Source: Actinomycetes bacterium (GTDB taxonomy: Bacteria > Actinomycetota > Actinomycetes > Mycobacteriales > Mycobacteriaceae). From it: DNA of 29,337 nucleotides. Shown here one piece after another: positions 21,682 through 29,042 of the stretch (position 1 is its first letter; every line of letters begins with the position of its first letter). A model generated the notes under the pieces. The model did not search any database. It was not told the DNA's origin and saw only the letters and a list, made by a program, of their open reading frames with translations. The stretch covers positions 1 to 29,337 of the forward strand of contig JAEZKH010000278.1 of the NCBI GenBank assembly GCA_023415515.1, in the 5' to 3' direction. Position numbers and translations under genes: made by a program.

Positions 21682-22829
21682 TGGTGAATTCACCCAGAGT
21701 GCTCGTGGTCAACTCCGGCTCGTCGTCGCTGAAATACGCTGTGGTCGAGCCGGATTCGGCGACCATGGTGGCCGACGGCATCGTGGAGCGAATTGGCGAC
21801 GGACCCGTCGCCGATCACGGCGCGGCACTGCAGGCGGCGTTCGCGCAGCTGACCGAATCCGGGCAGCCGCTGGACGGCCTCGGCCTGGTGGCGGTGGGCC
21901 ACCGCGTCGTGCACGGCGGGCCCGATCTCTACCGCCCTACGTTGATCGACGACGACGTGGTCGAACGACTGGGCGAGTTGGAACCGCTTGCAGAACTGCA
22001 CAATCCGCCTGCCGTGCAAGGTATCAAGGTGGCTCGCCGGGAACTGCCGCATCTGCCGCACGTCGCGGTGTTCGACACGGCGTTCTTCCACGACCTGCCG
22101 AAGGCGGCGTCGACGTATGCGATCAACCGTGATATCGCCCAGCGGTGGGGAGTTCGCCGCTACGGATTCCACGGCACCTCCCACCAGTACGTCAGCGAAC
22201 AGGTCGCCGACCATCTCGACACCCCGCTGGAGTCGCTCAACCAGATCGTGTTGCACCTGGGAAACGGCGCATCCGCCTCGGCGATCGCCGCGGGGAAACC
22301 GGTCGACACGTCAATGGGTCTGACGCCGTTGGAGGGGCTCGTGATGGGCACCCGCTCCGGCGACGTCGACCCGGGCATCTTCTCCTACCTGTCGCGCACC
22401 GCGGGCATGGGCGTCGAGGAGGTCGACGACATGCTCAACGACGACTCCGGTGTGTACGGCGTCGGCGGCGAGAAGGACTTCCGAACCCTGCACGAACGCA
22501 TCGAATCCGGCGACGAGGCAGCGCAATTGGCCTATGACGTCTACATTCACCGGCTGCGCAAGTACATCGGGGCCTATCTGGCGGTGCTCGGCGACACCGA
22601 CGTCATCACCTTCACCGCCGGCGTCGGCGAGAACGACGCCGCGGTCCGCCGCGACGCCCTCGCCGGGCTCGCCTCGCTTGGCATCGAGATCGACGACGAC
22701 CGCAACGAGAACTCGGACAGGGCCGCACGACGGATTTCGGCCGACGGGTCGCGGGTGACGGTGCTTGTCGTTCCCACCGATGAAGAGCTGGCGATCGCGC
22801 GGGCCTGCCTGGGTGTCGTCGAGAACTGA
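21681..22829 (+). CDS. ackA: Acetate kinase
   Basis: AckA makes ATP and acetate from acetyl phosphate and ADP, or the reverse when acetate is used. The 382-aa protein has the acetokinase signatures: VLVVNSGSSSLKYAVVE (7-23, with Asn11 and Ser/Lys contacts to acetyl phosphate and Mg), VGHRVVHGG (the substrate arginine), FDTAFFHDLP (catalytic-site aspartate), RRYGFHGTSHQYVS, LGNGASASAIAAGKPVDTSMGLTPLEGLVMGTRSGDVDPG and FTAGVGENDAAVRR. The length is slightly below the usual 400 aa, mostly in the C-terminal half, with nothing essential missing. It follows pta with a one-base stop/start overlap. The 3' end converges on a small membrane protein gene after 29 bp, with no obvious terminator. Confidence 0.96.
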   Translation: MVNSPRVLVVNSGSSSLKYAVVEPDSATMVADGIVERIGDGPVADHGAALQAAFAQLTESGQPLDGLGLVAVGHRVVHGGPDLYRPTLIDDDVVERLGELEPLAELHNPPAVQGIKVARRELPHLPHVAVFDTAFFHDLPKAASTYAINRDIAQRWGVRRYGFHGTSHQYVSEQVADHLDTPLESLNQIVLHLGNGASASAIAAGKPVDTSMGLTPLEGLVMGTRSGDVDPGIFSYLSRTAGMGVEEVDDMLNDDSGVYGVGGEKDFRTLHERIESGDEAAQLAYDVYIHRLRKYIGAYLAVLGDTDVITFTAGVGENDAAVRRDALAGLASLGIEIDDDRNENSDRAARRISADGSRVTVLVVPTDEELAIARACLGVVEN

Positions 22830-22858
22830 TCGCGCCGCCTCGTCAAGCGATGGTCGAT

Positions 22859-23095
22859 TCACGACTGATGATCGTCAGCCTCGGCCTTCTTCAGCGGTGC
22901 TTCCGCGGTTGCGTCCTTCGTCAGGCCGAGCGCGATCAGGATGTCGAAGAACGTGATGATCAGGCCCCACCAGTACATCCACTTCAGCGACGGGTCGGGC
23001 TGCGACGCGAAATAGCCGATGAGGAAGATCGGTCCGACGATCCCGAAGACGAACATCATGCCCTGGAACCTCAGATAGCGCTTGAACCTCTCCAC
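22859..23095 (-). CDS. Small two-helix membrane protein
   Basis: A 78-aa protein with a basic, amphipathic head (MERFKRYLRFQG), two hydrophobic helices (about 13-31 and 38-58, with WMYWWG at the start of the second) and a charged Ala/Lys/Glu tail. The start is taken as GTG 23095; an internal ATG at residue 12 would cut off the basic head. No Shine-Dalgarno sequence is close. It is downstream of, and on the same strand as, the unknown 364-aa gene, 44 bp away, with a stem-loop between them, so it may or may not share that message. No family function recognised; from memory, similar short proteins occur widely in mycobacteria. Confidence 0.7.
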   Translation of the reverse strand: MERFKRYLRFQGMMFVFGIVGPIFLIGYFASQPDPSLKWMYWWGLIITFFDILIALGLTKDATAEAPLKKAEADDHQS

Positions 23096-23116
23096 GGGCC
23101 GAGTCTATGAGCCTCC

Positions 23117-23131
23117 CCACCGGTGCGGTGG
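23117..23131. terminator. Compact GC stem-loop after the 364-aa gene, possible terminator
   Basis: CCACCG (23117-23122) and CGGTGG (23126-23131) form a perfect 6-bp stem with a 3-nt loop. It lies 8 bp past the stop of the upstream minus-strand gene. A T-run is missing on the minus strand; on the plus strand TTTC follows. Mycobacterial terminators often lack T-runs, so this is possible but weak. Confidence 0.35.
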
Positions 23132-23139
23132 TTTCGTCA

Positions 23140-24234
23140 TCACGGCAGCATCCGCACAGCGACGTCGTAGACGAACCAGGACTGAGTGGACCGGCTGTGC
23201 ACCGCCATGTCGTTGGTCAGTGCACCGTCGACCGAGTGCACGCCTGCCCGGATCTCGACCTTCGCCCCGGCCGGGATCGGACCGTCGCTGACCATCGGGC
23301 TGCTCTGCACGTGTTGACCTGGAAGATAAGGATTCTCGTCTCGATAGGTCGAGGTGTCCTTGTCATGCTGCAACGTCGACAGGAAGCTGTACGACGGCGC
23401 ACCCACATTCGGATGGATGACGTGGGACATGAACGATGCCCTCTGTGAGACAGCGGACCACGAGACGCCCCACTCGTCGTTGACCACAAGATGGTGGTTG
23501 GCTTTTGCGCACACGGCGTTGATCGTCACCTCGACCAGCCCCGTCCTCGGCACCCGGTAGAGGAACGAAAGCTGGGTGTCGCCTTCCATCGATCCGGCAT
23601 CCAGATCGGAGGCGTCGCCGTCCTCCAGGGTGATGACGTGGCCGACGTGTCCGGCGGCATCGTCGATCAAATGGTCGATGTTCACCCGGAAGCCGCTGAC
23701 CAAGCCGGGGCCGTCACCGTACTGGTAGTCCGCGAACGGGGGTTTGAAGTGCGTGACCTTGGGGCGACCGAGCGCCCTGACCGGCGGCTTGACCACCGTG
23801 GTGGCACCGCCGAAATCCGGCACGGGGATACGTCGGTAGATGTCGCGCAGGTCTGCGGTGAACACGTCGAACTGCGTGCGATCCACGCCGAGAGTCCCCA
23901 GGTGGTCGGCAAGTTCCTTGGCGCGGGCTGCTGCCGCTTCGGCGGCGTCCACCCGGCCGTCGGTCATCTGACGCACCGCGTCGCGATGGCGCAGCGAACG
24001 CTTGAACTGCTCGATCTGGAAAGCCACGTCCGACCCGAAGATCTCGGCCATCCGCTGCCTGGCCGCCTCGACCATCTCGGCCTGAGCGCGACGGCGCGCA
24101 GCGATCTCGTCGCTTCGGCGCATCTCGTGATCGCGTCGCATCTCGACGATGCGCGCGACGTCGTCGCGCGTCAGATCCGGATCGAAGGGCACGCGCTCTG
24201 CGACTCCTTCGGCAACGGACAGTTGGATTTCCAT
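23140..24234 (-). CDS. Unrecognised 364-aa protein: coiled-coil head, beta-rich tail
   Basis: No family is recognised. The product is cytosolic by appearance (no signal peptide or membrane helix). Residues about 25-110 are a long charged helical region, probably coiled coil (RRDHEMRRSDEIAARRRAQAE; AAEAAAARAKELADHLGTL). Residues about 130-165 are proline- and valine-rich linker. The C-terminal 200 residues alternate short hydrophobic strands and turns (TQLSFLYRVPRTGLVEVTINAVCAKANHHLVVNDEWG; GAKVEIRAGVHSVDGALTNDMAVHSRSTQSWFVYDVAVRML), suggesting a beta-sandwich or jelly-roll. AGGAG 5-6 nt before ATG 24234 makes the start firm. It lies between ackA and pknG, which are neighbours in M. tuberculosis from memory, so it looks like an insertion. 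A 12-bp palindrome lies 63 bp upstream. Confidence 0.75.
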   Translation of the reverse strand: MEIQLSVAEGVAERVPFDPDLTRDDVARIVEMRRDHEMRRSDEIAARRRAQAEMVEAARQRMAEIFGSDVAFQIEQFKRSLRHRDAVRQMTDGRVDAAEAAAARAKELADHLGTLGVDRTQFDVFTADLRDIYRRIPVPDFGGATTVVKPPVRALGRPKVTHFKPPFADYQYGDGPGLVSGFRVNIDHLIDDAAGHVGHVITLEDGDASDLDAGSMEGDTQLSFLYRVPRTGLVEVTINAVCAKANHHLVVNDEWGVSWSAVSQRASFMSHVIHPNVGAPSYSFLSTLQHDKDTSTYRDENPYLPGQHVQSSPMVSDGPIPAGAKVEIRAGVHSVDGALTNDMAVHSRSTQSWFVYDVAVRMLP

Positions 24235-24296
24235 GGCGTCTCCTCATTGGTCGGTGAGGAGATCTTCTGACGTCGCGAACGCACGGCAGTGAGTAG

Positions 24297-24308
24297 TGGA
24301 GTACTCCA
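24297..24308. promoter_or_regulatory. Perfect 12-bp palindrome upstream of the 364-aa gene
   Basis: TGGAGTACTCCA is perfectly symmetric. It lies in the 92-bp gap between the end of pknG and the 364-aa gene, both on the minus strand, at the expected place of a promoter or operator for the latter. A chance palindrome is possible. Confidence 0.4.
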
Positions 24309-24326
24309 ATTCGGGTCGCTGAACCG

Positions 24327-26612
24327 TCAGAAGGTGCTTGTCGGCCGGACGCTGTTGGCCAGGTCGACCAGCGCATAGCGGTGCGCCTGAGTCGGCGCGA
24401 CCCTGGCGAGCCCGCGCAACGAGGCCTCCACGCCGAGTTGCAGCCCGTGTTCGGTGAAGGGGAAACCGAGGATGTGGTTGGTGCTCGCGGTGTTGTCGGC
24501 CAGCCAGTCCATCGCGGTGCCGAGCACCAGCGCGCGGATCTGCAGCACCCGCGGTTCGGTGTCGGGCAGCGCCTCGACGCGGCGGGCGGCGTCGCGGATG
24601 TGCTGCTCGGTGATCTCGGTCATCGACCGGCCGGACAGCAGGGTGACGGCGCTTGTCAGCCGCGCGGTCGTGAAATGCCTTGACGTGGCCGGGACCTGAT
24701 CGAGCGTCTTGACGGCCGCGTCGCGGTCGCCGCCGGCCGACTGTGCTCGCGCCAGGCCGAAACCCGCGGAGATGATGCCGTTGTCGGTGCACCACACCGT
24801 GTTGTAGAACTTGCGCTCGTCGGCGGTGCCCGCCAGCTCGGCGGTCGCGGCCAGGGCCAGCTTGGGCGCCAGCTCGCCAGGCAGGGTGTCCAGTACTTCG
24901 GTGAAATGCTTTGTCGCCGAGTCATAGTCGGCGGTCAGCAGCTCCGCGACCGCGCGGAACCACGTCAGCTTCCACTGTCGGGAGGCGTCCCGGCTCGACG
25001 CCTTCCACCCGATCCGGCCTGCCAGGTCGTCGAGCTTGCGGGTGGCTTTCGCGACGTCGCCGAGGTCGAGCAGCGCCCGCACCTCCATCAACGGAAGCTC
25101 GACCGACTCCGACAGGTCGACACCCTCGGAGTCCAGCGACCCGTGTCGTGCGGCGCGCAGTTGGTCCAGTGTCTGAACGGGCTGGCTCAGCACGCTCGCG
25201 GACAACACCGGCGCGCCGACGTCGGTCGGGTCGACGAGCGGCACCGGCAGCGCCTTGACGATCTCCTGCGCCGTCAGCTTCTCCGAGTGCACCTGCCCGT
25301 CGAGATACACGTCGGTGTGCGCGACGAGCAGGTCGATGCCGAAGGTCGAGCGGGTCGGGCTGAAAACCGTCGACAGACCCGACCGCGGCGTCCCCGTGTC
25401 GTGGGCGACCACCTCGCGGAGCACGCCGAGCAACTGGCCGGTCATCTCCTCGGCGCTGCTGAACCGGCGCCGGGGATCGGGATCGATGGCCCTGCGCAGC
25501 AGCCGGGCGAACGAGTCGTACTCCGTCAGCACCGGGTCGTCGCCCGGCAGCCCGTCGACGAAGCGCCCCCTCCTGGTGCGCAGGTTCAGCGTCAACGCCG
25601 CCAGCGTGCGGCCCACGGTGTAGATGTCGGTGGCCACCGTCGGGCCGGTGCGCACTATCTCGGGCGCCTGGTAACCCGGGGTGCCGTAGAGGTATCCGAA
25701 CGAGTTGATGCGCGATACCGCGCCGAGGTCGATCAGCTTGAGCTGGTCCTCGGTGATCATGATGTTCTCGGGCTTGAGGTCGTTGTAGGCCAGCCCGATC
25801 GAGTGCAGGTAGCCGAGCGCGGGCAGGATCTCGAGCATGTAGCCGATGGCCTCGGCCACCGGCAGCTTCTCGGTCCTGGCCTGTTTGAGCGACTTACCGC
25901 CGACGTACTCCATCACGATGTAGCCGACGGGGTTGCCGTGCTGGTCGGGGTGTTCGACGAAGTTGTAGATCTTGACGATCCCCGGGTGCGTCACCTCGGC
26001 GAGGAACTGCCGCTCGGCCATCGCGATCTTCTGGGCCTCCGCGTCGCCGGAGTGCACGAGGCCCTTGAGGACCACCGGGCGCTCGTTGACATTGTGGTCG
26101 AACGCCAGATACACCCAGCCGAGCCCGCCGTGCGCGATACAACCCTTGATCTCGTACTGGTCGGCCACCATGTCGCCGGAAACCAATTGCGGCAGAAACG
26201 AATACGCGCTGCCGCAGTGCGGGCACCAACCCTCCGACAGCGCCCGGCCGTCCGAGGAGGACCGACCGACCGGCTTGCCGCAGTTCCAGCAGAACCGTTT
26301 CGACTCGGCCACGACGGGATTGGTCATCAACGCCGAAAGCGGGTCGATCTCGCGGACCCGCGGGATCTCCACCAGCCCGCCGCCGAGCCGCCTGGTCGGC
26401 GACAGCGCCCGCGTCATCGTCGTCGAGTCCTCGGGTTCGGTCTCGGCGGTGCCCACCGACATACCGTCGGAGTCGTCGAAGTGCGGCCGGAAGACTGCCT
26501 GCGTCGCCATCGGGCGCATCGTCGACATGGAATCCATGTCGAGTTCCTCGAGGCTGGCCGGCTGAGTGCCGGGATCCTCGAAATCCTCTGGGGCGCCTGA
26601 AGCCGTCGACAT
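24327..26612 (-). CDS. pknG: Serine/threonine protein kinase G
   Basis: PknG is a soluble kinase that phosphorylates GarA and so controls 2-oxoglutarate and glutamate flux; in pathogens it is also linked to survival in macrophages. The 761-aa protein has the known order. A disordered N-terminus holds the autophosphorylation threonines (STTMTRALSPTRRLGGG, 63-79). A rubredoxin-like zinc or iron module has Cys108, Cys111, Cys130 and Cys133 (CWNC, CPHC). The kinase domain spans about 153-405, and a TPR region runs from about 410 to the end. Catalytic residues are Lys183 (VVLKG), Asp278 in YNDLKPEN (replacing the usual HRD) and Asp295 in DLG (in place of DFG), both as in M. tuberculosis PknG. The ATG at 26612 overlaps the glnH stop by one base (TGATG). 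Confidence 0.98.
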   Translation of the reverse strand: MSTASGAPEDFEDPGTQPASLEELDMDSMSTMRPMATQAVFRPHFDDSDGMSVGTAETEPEDSTTMTRALSPTRRLGGGLVEIPRVREIDPLSALMTNPVVAESKRFCWNCGKPVGRSSSDGRALSEGWCPHCGSAYSFLPQLVSGDMVADQYEIKGCIAHGGLGWVYLAFDHNVNERPVVLKGLVHSGDAEAQKIAMAERQFLAEVTHPGIVKIYNFVEHPDQHGNPVGYIVMEYVGGKSLKQARTEKLPVAEAIGYMLEILPALGYLHSIGLAYNDLKPENIMITEDQLKLIDLGAVSRINSFGYLYGTPGYQAPEIVRTGPTVATDIYTVGRTLAALTLNLRTRRGRFVDGLPGDDPVLTEYDSFARLLRRAIDPDPRRRFSSAEEMTGQLLGVLREVVAHDTGTPRSGLSTVFSPTRSTFGIDLLVAHTDVYLDGQVHSEKLTAQEIVKALPVPLVDPTDVGAPVLSASVLSQPVQTLDQLRAARHGSLDSEGVDLSESVELPLMEVRALLDLGDVAKATRKLDDLAGRIGWKASSRDASRQWKLTWFRAVAELLTADYDSATKHFTEVLDTLPGELAPKLALAATAELAGTADERKFYNTVWCTDNGIISAGFGLARAQSAGGDRDAAVKTLDQVPATSRHFTTARLTSAVTLLSGRSMTEITEQHIRDAARRVEALPDTEPRVLQIRALVLGTAMDWLADNTASTNHILGFPFTEHGLQLGVEASLRGLARVAPTQAHRYALVDLANSVRPTSTF

Positions 26613-27577
26613 CAGTCCGAATACCTCGGGACCGGGGGTGCGGGTGGTGGGCCGAGCACCGTCAACCACTTGCGGTACAACGTCGACCAGGTGCCGTCGC
26701 GCCGGACGCGGTCCAGGGTGCCGTTGACGAACCGGACCAGCCCGGTGTTCTGGAGGTTGATCCCGATGCCGTAGGGCTCTTCGTTCATGCTGGGGCCGAC
26801 GATGTGCAGATACGGGTCCTGGGCCACCAACCCGGCCAGGATCGAGTCGTCGGTGCTGACCGCGTCGACCTGGCGCTGCTGCAGGGCGACCAGGCAGTCG
26901 GCCCACGTCACCACCTGGATGACGATCGGCGACGGGTTGATCTCCTGGATGCGCTGCAGCGACGTGGTGCCCTTCACCGCGCAGACCCGCTTACCCGACA
27001 GGTCGCTGGCCTGCGTGATCGTAGAATCCCGCGGCGCCAGGATCCGTTGGTTGGCAACGAAGTACACGGTGGAAAAGTTGACGAGCTTCTTGCGTTCGCA
27101 GGTGATGCTCATCGTCTTGACGACGATGTCGACCTGATTGTTCTGCAATGCGGTGACGCGGTCAGCCGACGACAGGATGCGGTACTCGACCTGAGACGGG
27201 GTGCCGAAGATGTCGCGCGCCACCTCGCCTGCGATGTCGACGTCGAAGCCGGTGATCTCACCGGTGATCGGGTCGCGGAAGCTGAACAGGTTGCTGCCGA
27301 TGTCGAGGCCGACGATCAGCCGGCCGCGCGCCTTGATCTTGGCGACGGCATCCTGGGCTTCGTCCTTGTTCGAGAACGGCCGCAGGCTCGCGGTCAGGTC
27401 GCATTCGTCGTCGGTGTCCTCGGGTACCGGAACCAACTGCGGCGGTAACTCCTCCATGCCCGCGGGCGTCGGCGGTGGCAGCGTCAGGCTCGGCGTCGGC
27501 GCCACGCCCTCTGCGCTGCCGCACCCCGCCAGCACGGTCACCAGGGCGACCGCGACGCAGAGCACCTTGAGCCTCAT
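26612..27577 (-). CDS. glnH: Amino-acid-binding lipoprotein GlnH
   Basis: A 321-aa periplasmic solute-binding lipoprotein. The signal ends in the lipobox LAGC, with Cys19 as the lipidated residue. A proline-rich linker follows, then a type 2 binding fold (GRLIVGLDIGSNLFSFRDPITGEITGFDVDIAGEVARDIFG, ALQNNQVDIVVKTMSITCERKKLVNFSTVYF, DLSGKRVCAVKGTTS, LQQRQVDAVSTDDSILAGL). Work in mycobacteria shows GlnH binds aspartate/glutamate and signals through GlnX to PknG rather than feeding a transporter, and no ABC permease or ATPase is encoded here. ATG 27577 is preferred to GTG 27580, because it gives the same one-base TGATG coupling to the upstream gene as seen between glnH and pknG. Confidence 0.95.
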   Translation of the reverse strand: MRLKVLCVAVALVTVLAGCGSAEGVAPTPSLTLPPPTPAGMEELPPQLVPVPEDTDDECDLTASLRPFSNKDEAQDAVAKIKARGRLIVGLDIGSNLFSFRDPITGEITGFDVDIAGEVARDIFGTPSQVEYRILSSADRVTALQNNQVDIVVKTMSITCERKKLVNFSTVYFVANQRILAPRDSTITQASDLSGKRVCAVKGTTSLQRIQEINPSPIVIQVVTWADCLVALQQRQVDAVSTDDSILAGLVAQDPYLHIVGPSMNEEPYGIGINLQNTGLVRFVNGTLDRVRRDGTWSTLYRKWLTVLGPPPAPPVPRYSD

Positions 27578-28896
27578 CACCGGTACTCACTCAGCCTCGG
27601 CCACAGCCCGAGTGCGACGGCGATCGCGGCCACCACCGACAACACGGCGGCGCCGACGGTTGCGCCGGACAGCACGCGCCGTGCGTTGAGGATGTCGCTG
27701 CGCAACTGCTCGCGGCTCGTGGCGATGCCCTTGTTGAGCGCCTCGTCGAGGCGGTCGAACGCAGGCGTCGAATCATCGTCGCCGCGGCCGAGCGCGACCT
27801 GGGTGGCGGCCTGGTAGTTGCCGACCGCGATGTAGGAGCTGATCCGGTCGTCGGCGGCGCGCCACCGGCGCAGCAGCTGTTCGGCGTCGGACAAATCACC
27901 CTTGTCGATCGCATCCTTGCGGCTGAGGTACTCCGACAGCTGCTGCTGCATGGTGTCGATGCGCTGGTAGTAGGACTGCTTGCGAACGCTCTCGTCGCCG
28001 CGCCGGATCAGCGACAGTGTCTCGTCGGCACGGGCCTGCTGGGCCGTGATCGCCAACGTCGTCACGGTTTTCAGCGACTCCGCCGCGGTGTCCTTGGCGC
28101 TACGGCTGTCGATGGTGGAGATCACCAGCGCGGTGAACACCCAGATCAGCATGATCAGCACCGCCAGCCCGCCTGCGACGAAACCGATGTTGACGCGGCG
28201 CCGTGTCCTGCGCGCCAGCCAGCGGTTTGCGAACACGCCGAACAACAGCGTCGCCAGCACGACAAGGATCACTGGCGCCGGGATCCGCGTCGACGCCGTC
28301 GTCTCCTTGTCGACCCGCGCCGACGTCTCCTCGTAGAGACGTTGGGCGGCGGGCAGGATCGTCTGCTGCATCAACGCAGAAGCCTCGGACAGATACGACG
28401 AGCCGACCGGGTTGCCCGCCCGGTTGTTGGTGCGAGCGGTCTCGACCAGCCCGGTGTAGACGGCGAGGTTGGCGTTGATCCTGCCGAGCAGCTGGATCAG
28501 CGGCTCGTCGGTCAGCCCGCTCGACGCTCGGGTCACGGCGTTGGCCGCGTCGGTGATCGCCTGTTCGTAGCGCTGCCGAACGTCACGCGGCTCGGCGCCC
28601 GCGATGAACGCCGTCGCGGCTGCGGCGTCGGCGACCGACAGCGTGGTGTACAGCTGACCGGCGGCGAACGCCAGCGGCTCGGTGTGCGCGAGGACCGTGG
28701 TCAATGCCCGTTGACGATCGTTGACCGTGGTCGAGGTGGCGAACGCGCTGGCGATCACGAGCGCCGAGAGCACGACCCCGATGGTCAGGATCCGGCCGGG
28801 CGTGGTCCACAGAAACCACCAACGCGGATGCGCGGGGCTGGCCGGCGAGCGCGACGCAAGCGGCTCGGTCGACGGGTGCGCCAGCTCCACAGTCAC
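27577..28896 (-). CDS. glnX: Four-helix membrane sensor GlnX
   Basis: A 439-aa integral membrane protein of the Rv0412c type. Four helices are predicted: about 35-53, 206-224, 237-260 and 411-431. Two long extracytoplasmic helical segments lie between helices 1 and 2 (54-205) and between 3 and 4 (261-410), resembling four-helix-bundle sensor domains of chemoreceptors. Known work places GlnX between ligand-bound GlnH outside and PknG inside. The cytoplasmic loop between helices 2 and 3 is short and very basic (RWLARRTRRRVN), and with the N-terminal tail is the likely contact for PknG. It is the first gene of the operon; the GTG start at 28896 follows a leader of about 65 nt if the TAGAAT box at 28968-28973 is used. 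Confidence 0.93.
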   Translation of the reverse strand: MTVELAHPSTEPLASRSPASPAHPRWWFLWTTPGRILTIGVVLSALVIASAFATSTTVNDRQRALTTVLAHTEPLAFAAGQLYTTLSVADAAAATAFIAGAEPRDVRQRYEQAITDAANAVTRASSGLTDEPLIQLLGRINANLAVYTGLVETARTNNRAGNPVGSSYLSEASALMQQTILPAAQRLYEETSARVDKETTASTRIPAPVILVVLATLLFGVFANRWLARRTRRRVNIGFVAGGLAVLIMLIWVFTALVISTIDSRSAKDTAAESLKTVTTLAITAQQARADETLSLIRRGDESVRKQSYYQRIDTMQQQLSEYLSRKDAIDKGDLSDAEQLLRRWRAADDRISSYIAVGNYQAATQVALGRGDDDSTPAFDRLDEALNKGIATSREQLRSDILNARRVLSGATVGAAVLSVVAAIAVALGLWPRLSEYR

Positions 28897-28967
28897 CGGT
28901 GCGCGGACCTCATCTTTTTCGCTACTTTCCGACTGCCTTTACGACCAACATCCGACTGTATAAAAGA

Positions 28968-28973
28968 ATTCTA
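28968..28973 (-). promoter_or_regulatory. Candidate -10 box for the glnX-glnH-pknG operon
   Basis: TAGAAT on the minus strand fits TANNNT very well and lies in an AT-rich island (28955-28985) in otherwise GC-rich DNA. It is part of the 8-bp palindrome AGAATTCT (28965-28972). The start of transcription would be near 28961, giving a leader of about 65 nt. No clear -35 is seen. Confidence 0.4.
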
Positions 28974-29030
28974 AGAGTTAATCGAGTGACGTGTGGGCAT
29001 TCGAGGACCCCGGGTTGCCGCGTTCTTCCC

Positions 29031-29036
29031 TAAGCT
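29031..29036 (+). promoter_or_regulatory. -10 box of a probable leaderless mutT3 promoter
   Basis: TAAGCT ends 6 bases before GTG 29043. The TAA is also an in-frame stop for the mutT3 frame, so no start can lie further upstream; this fixes the GTG and fits a message starting at that codon. Confidence 0.6.
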
Positions 29037-29042
29037 GAACGG

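Noticed and set aside
26613..26906. N-terminal extension of pknG by 98 codons
   Set aside because: It overlaps glnH in another frame and is Arg/Pro-rich; ATG 26612 matches the known PknG N-terminus and the TGATG coupling.
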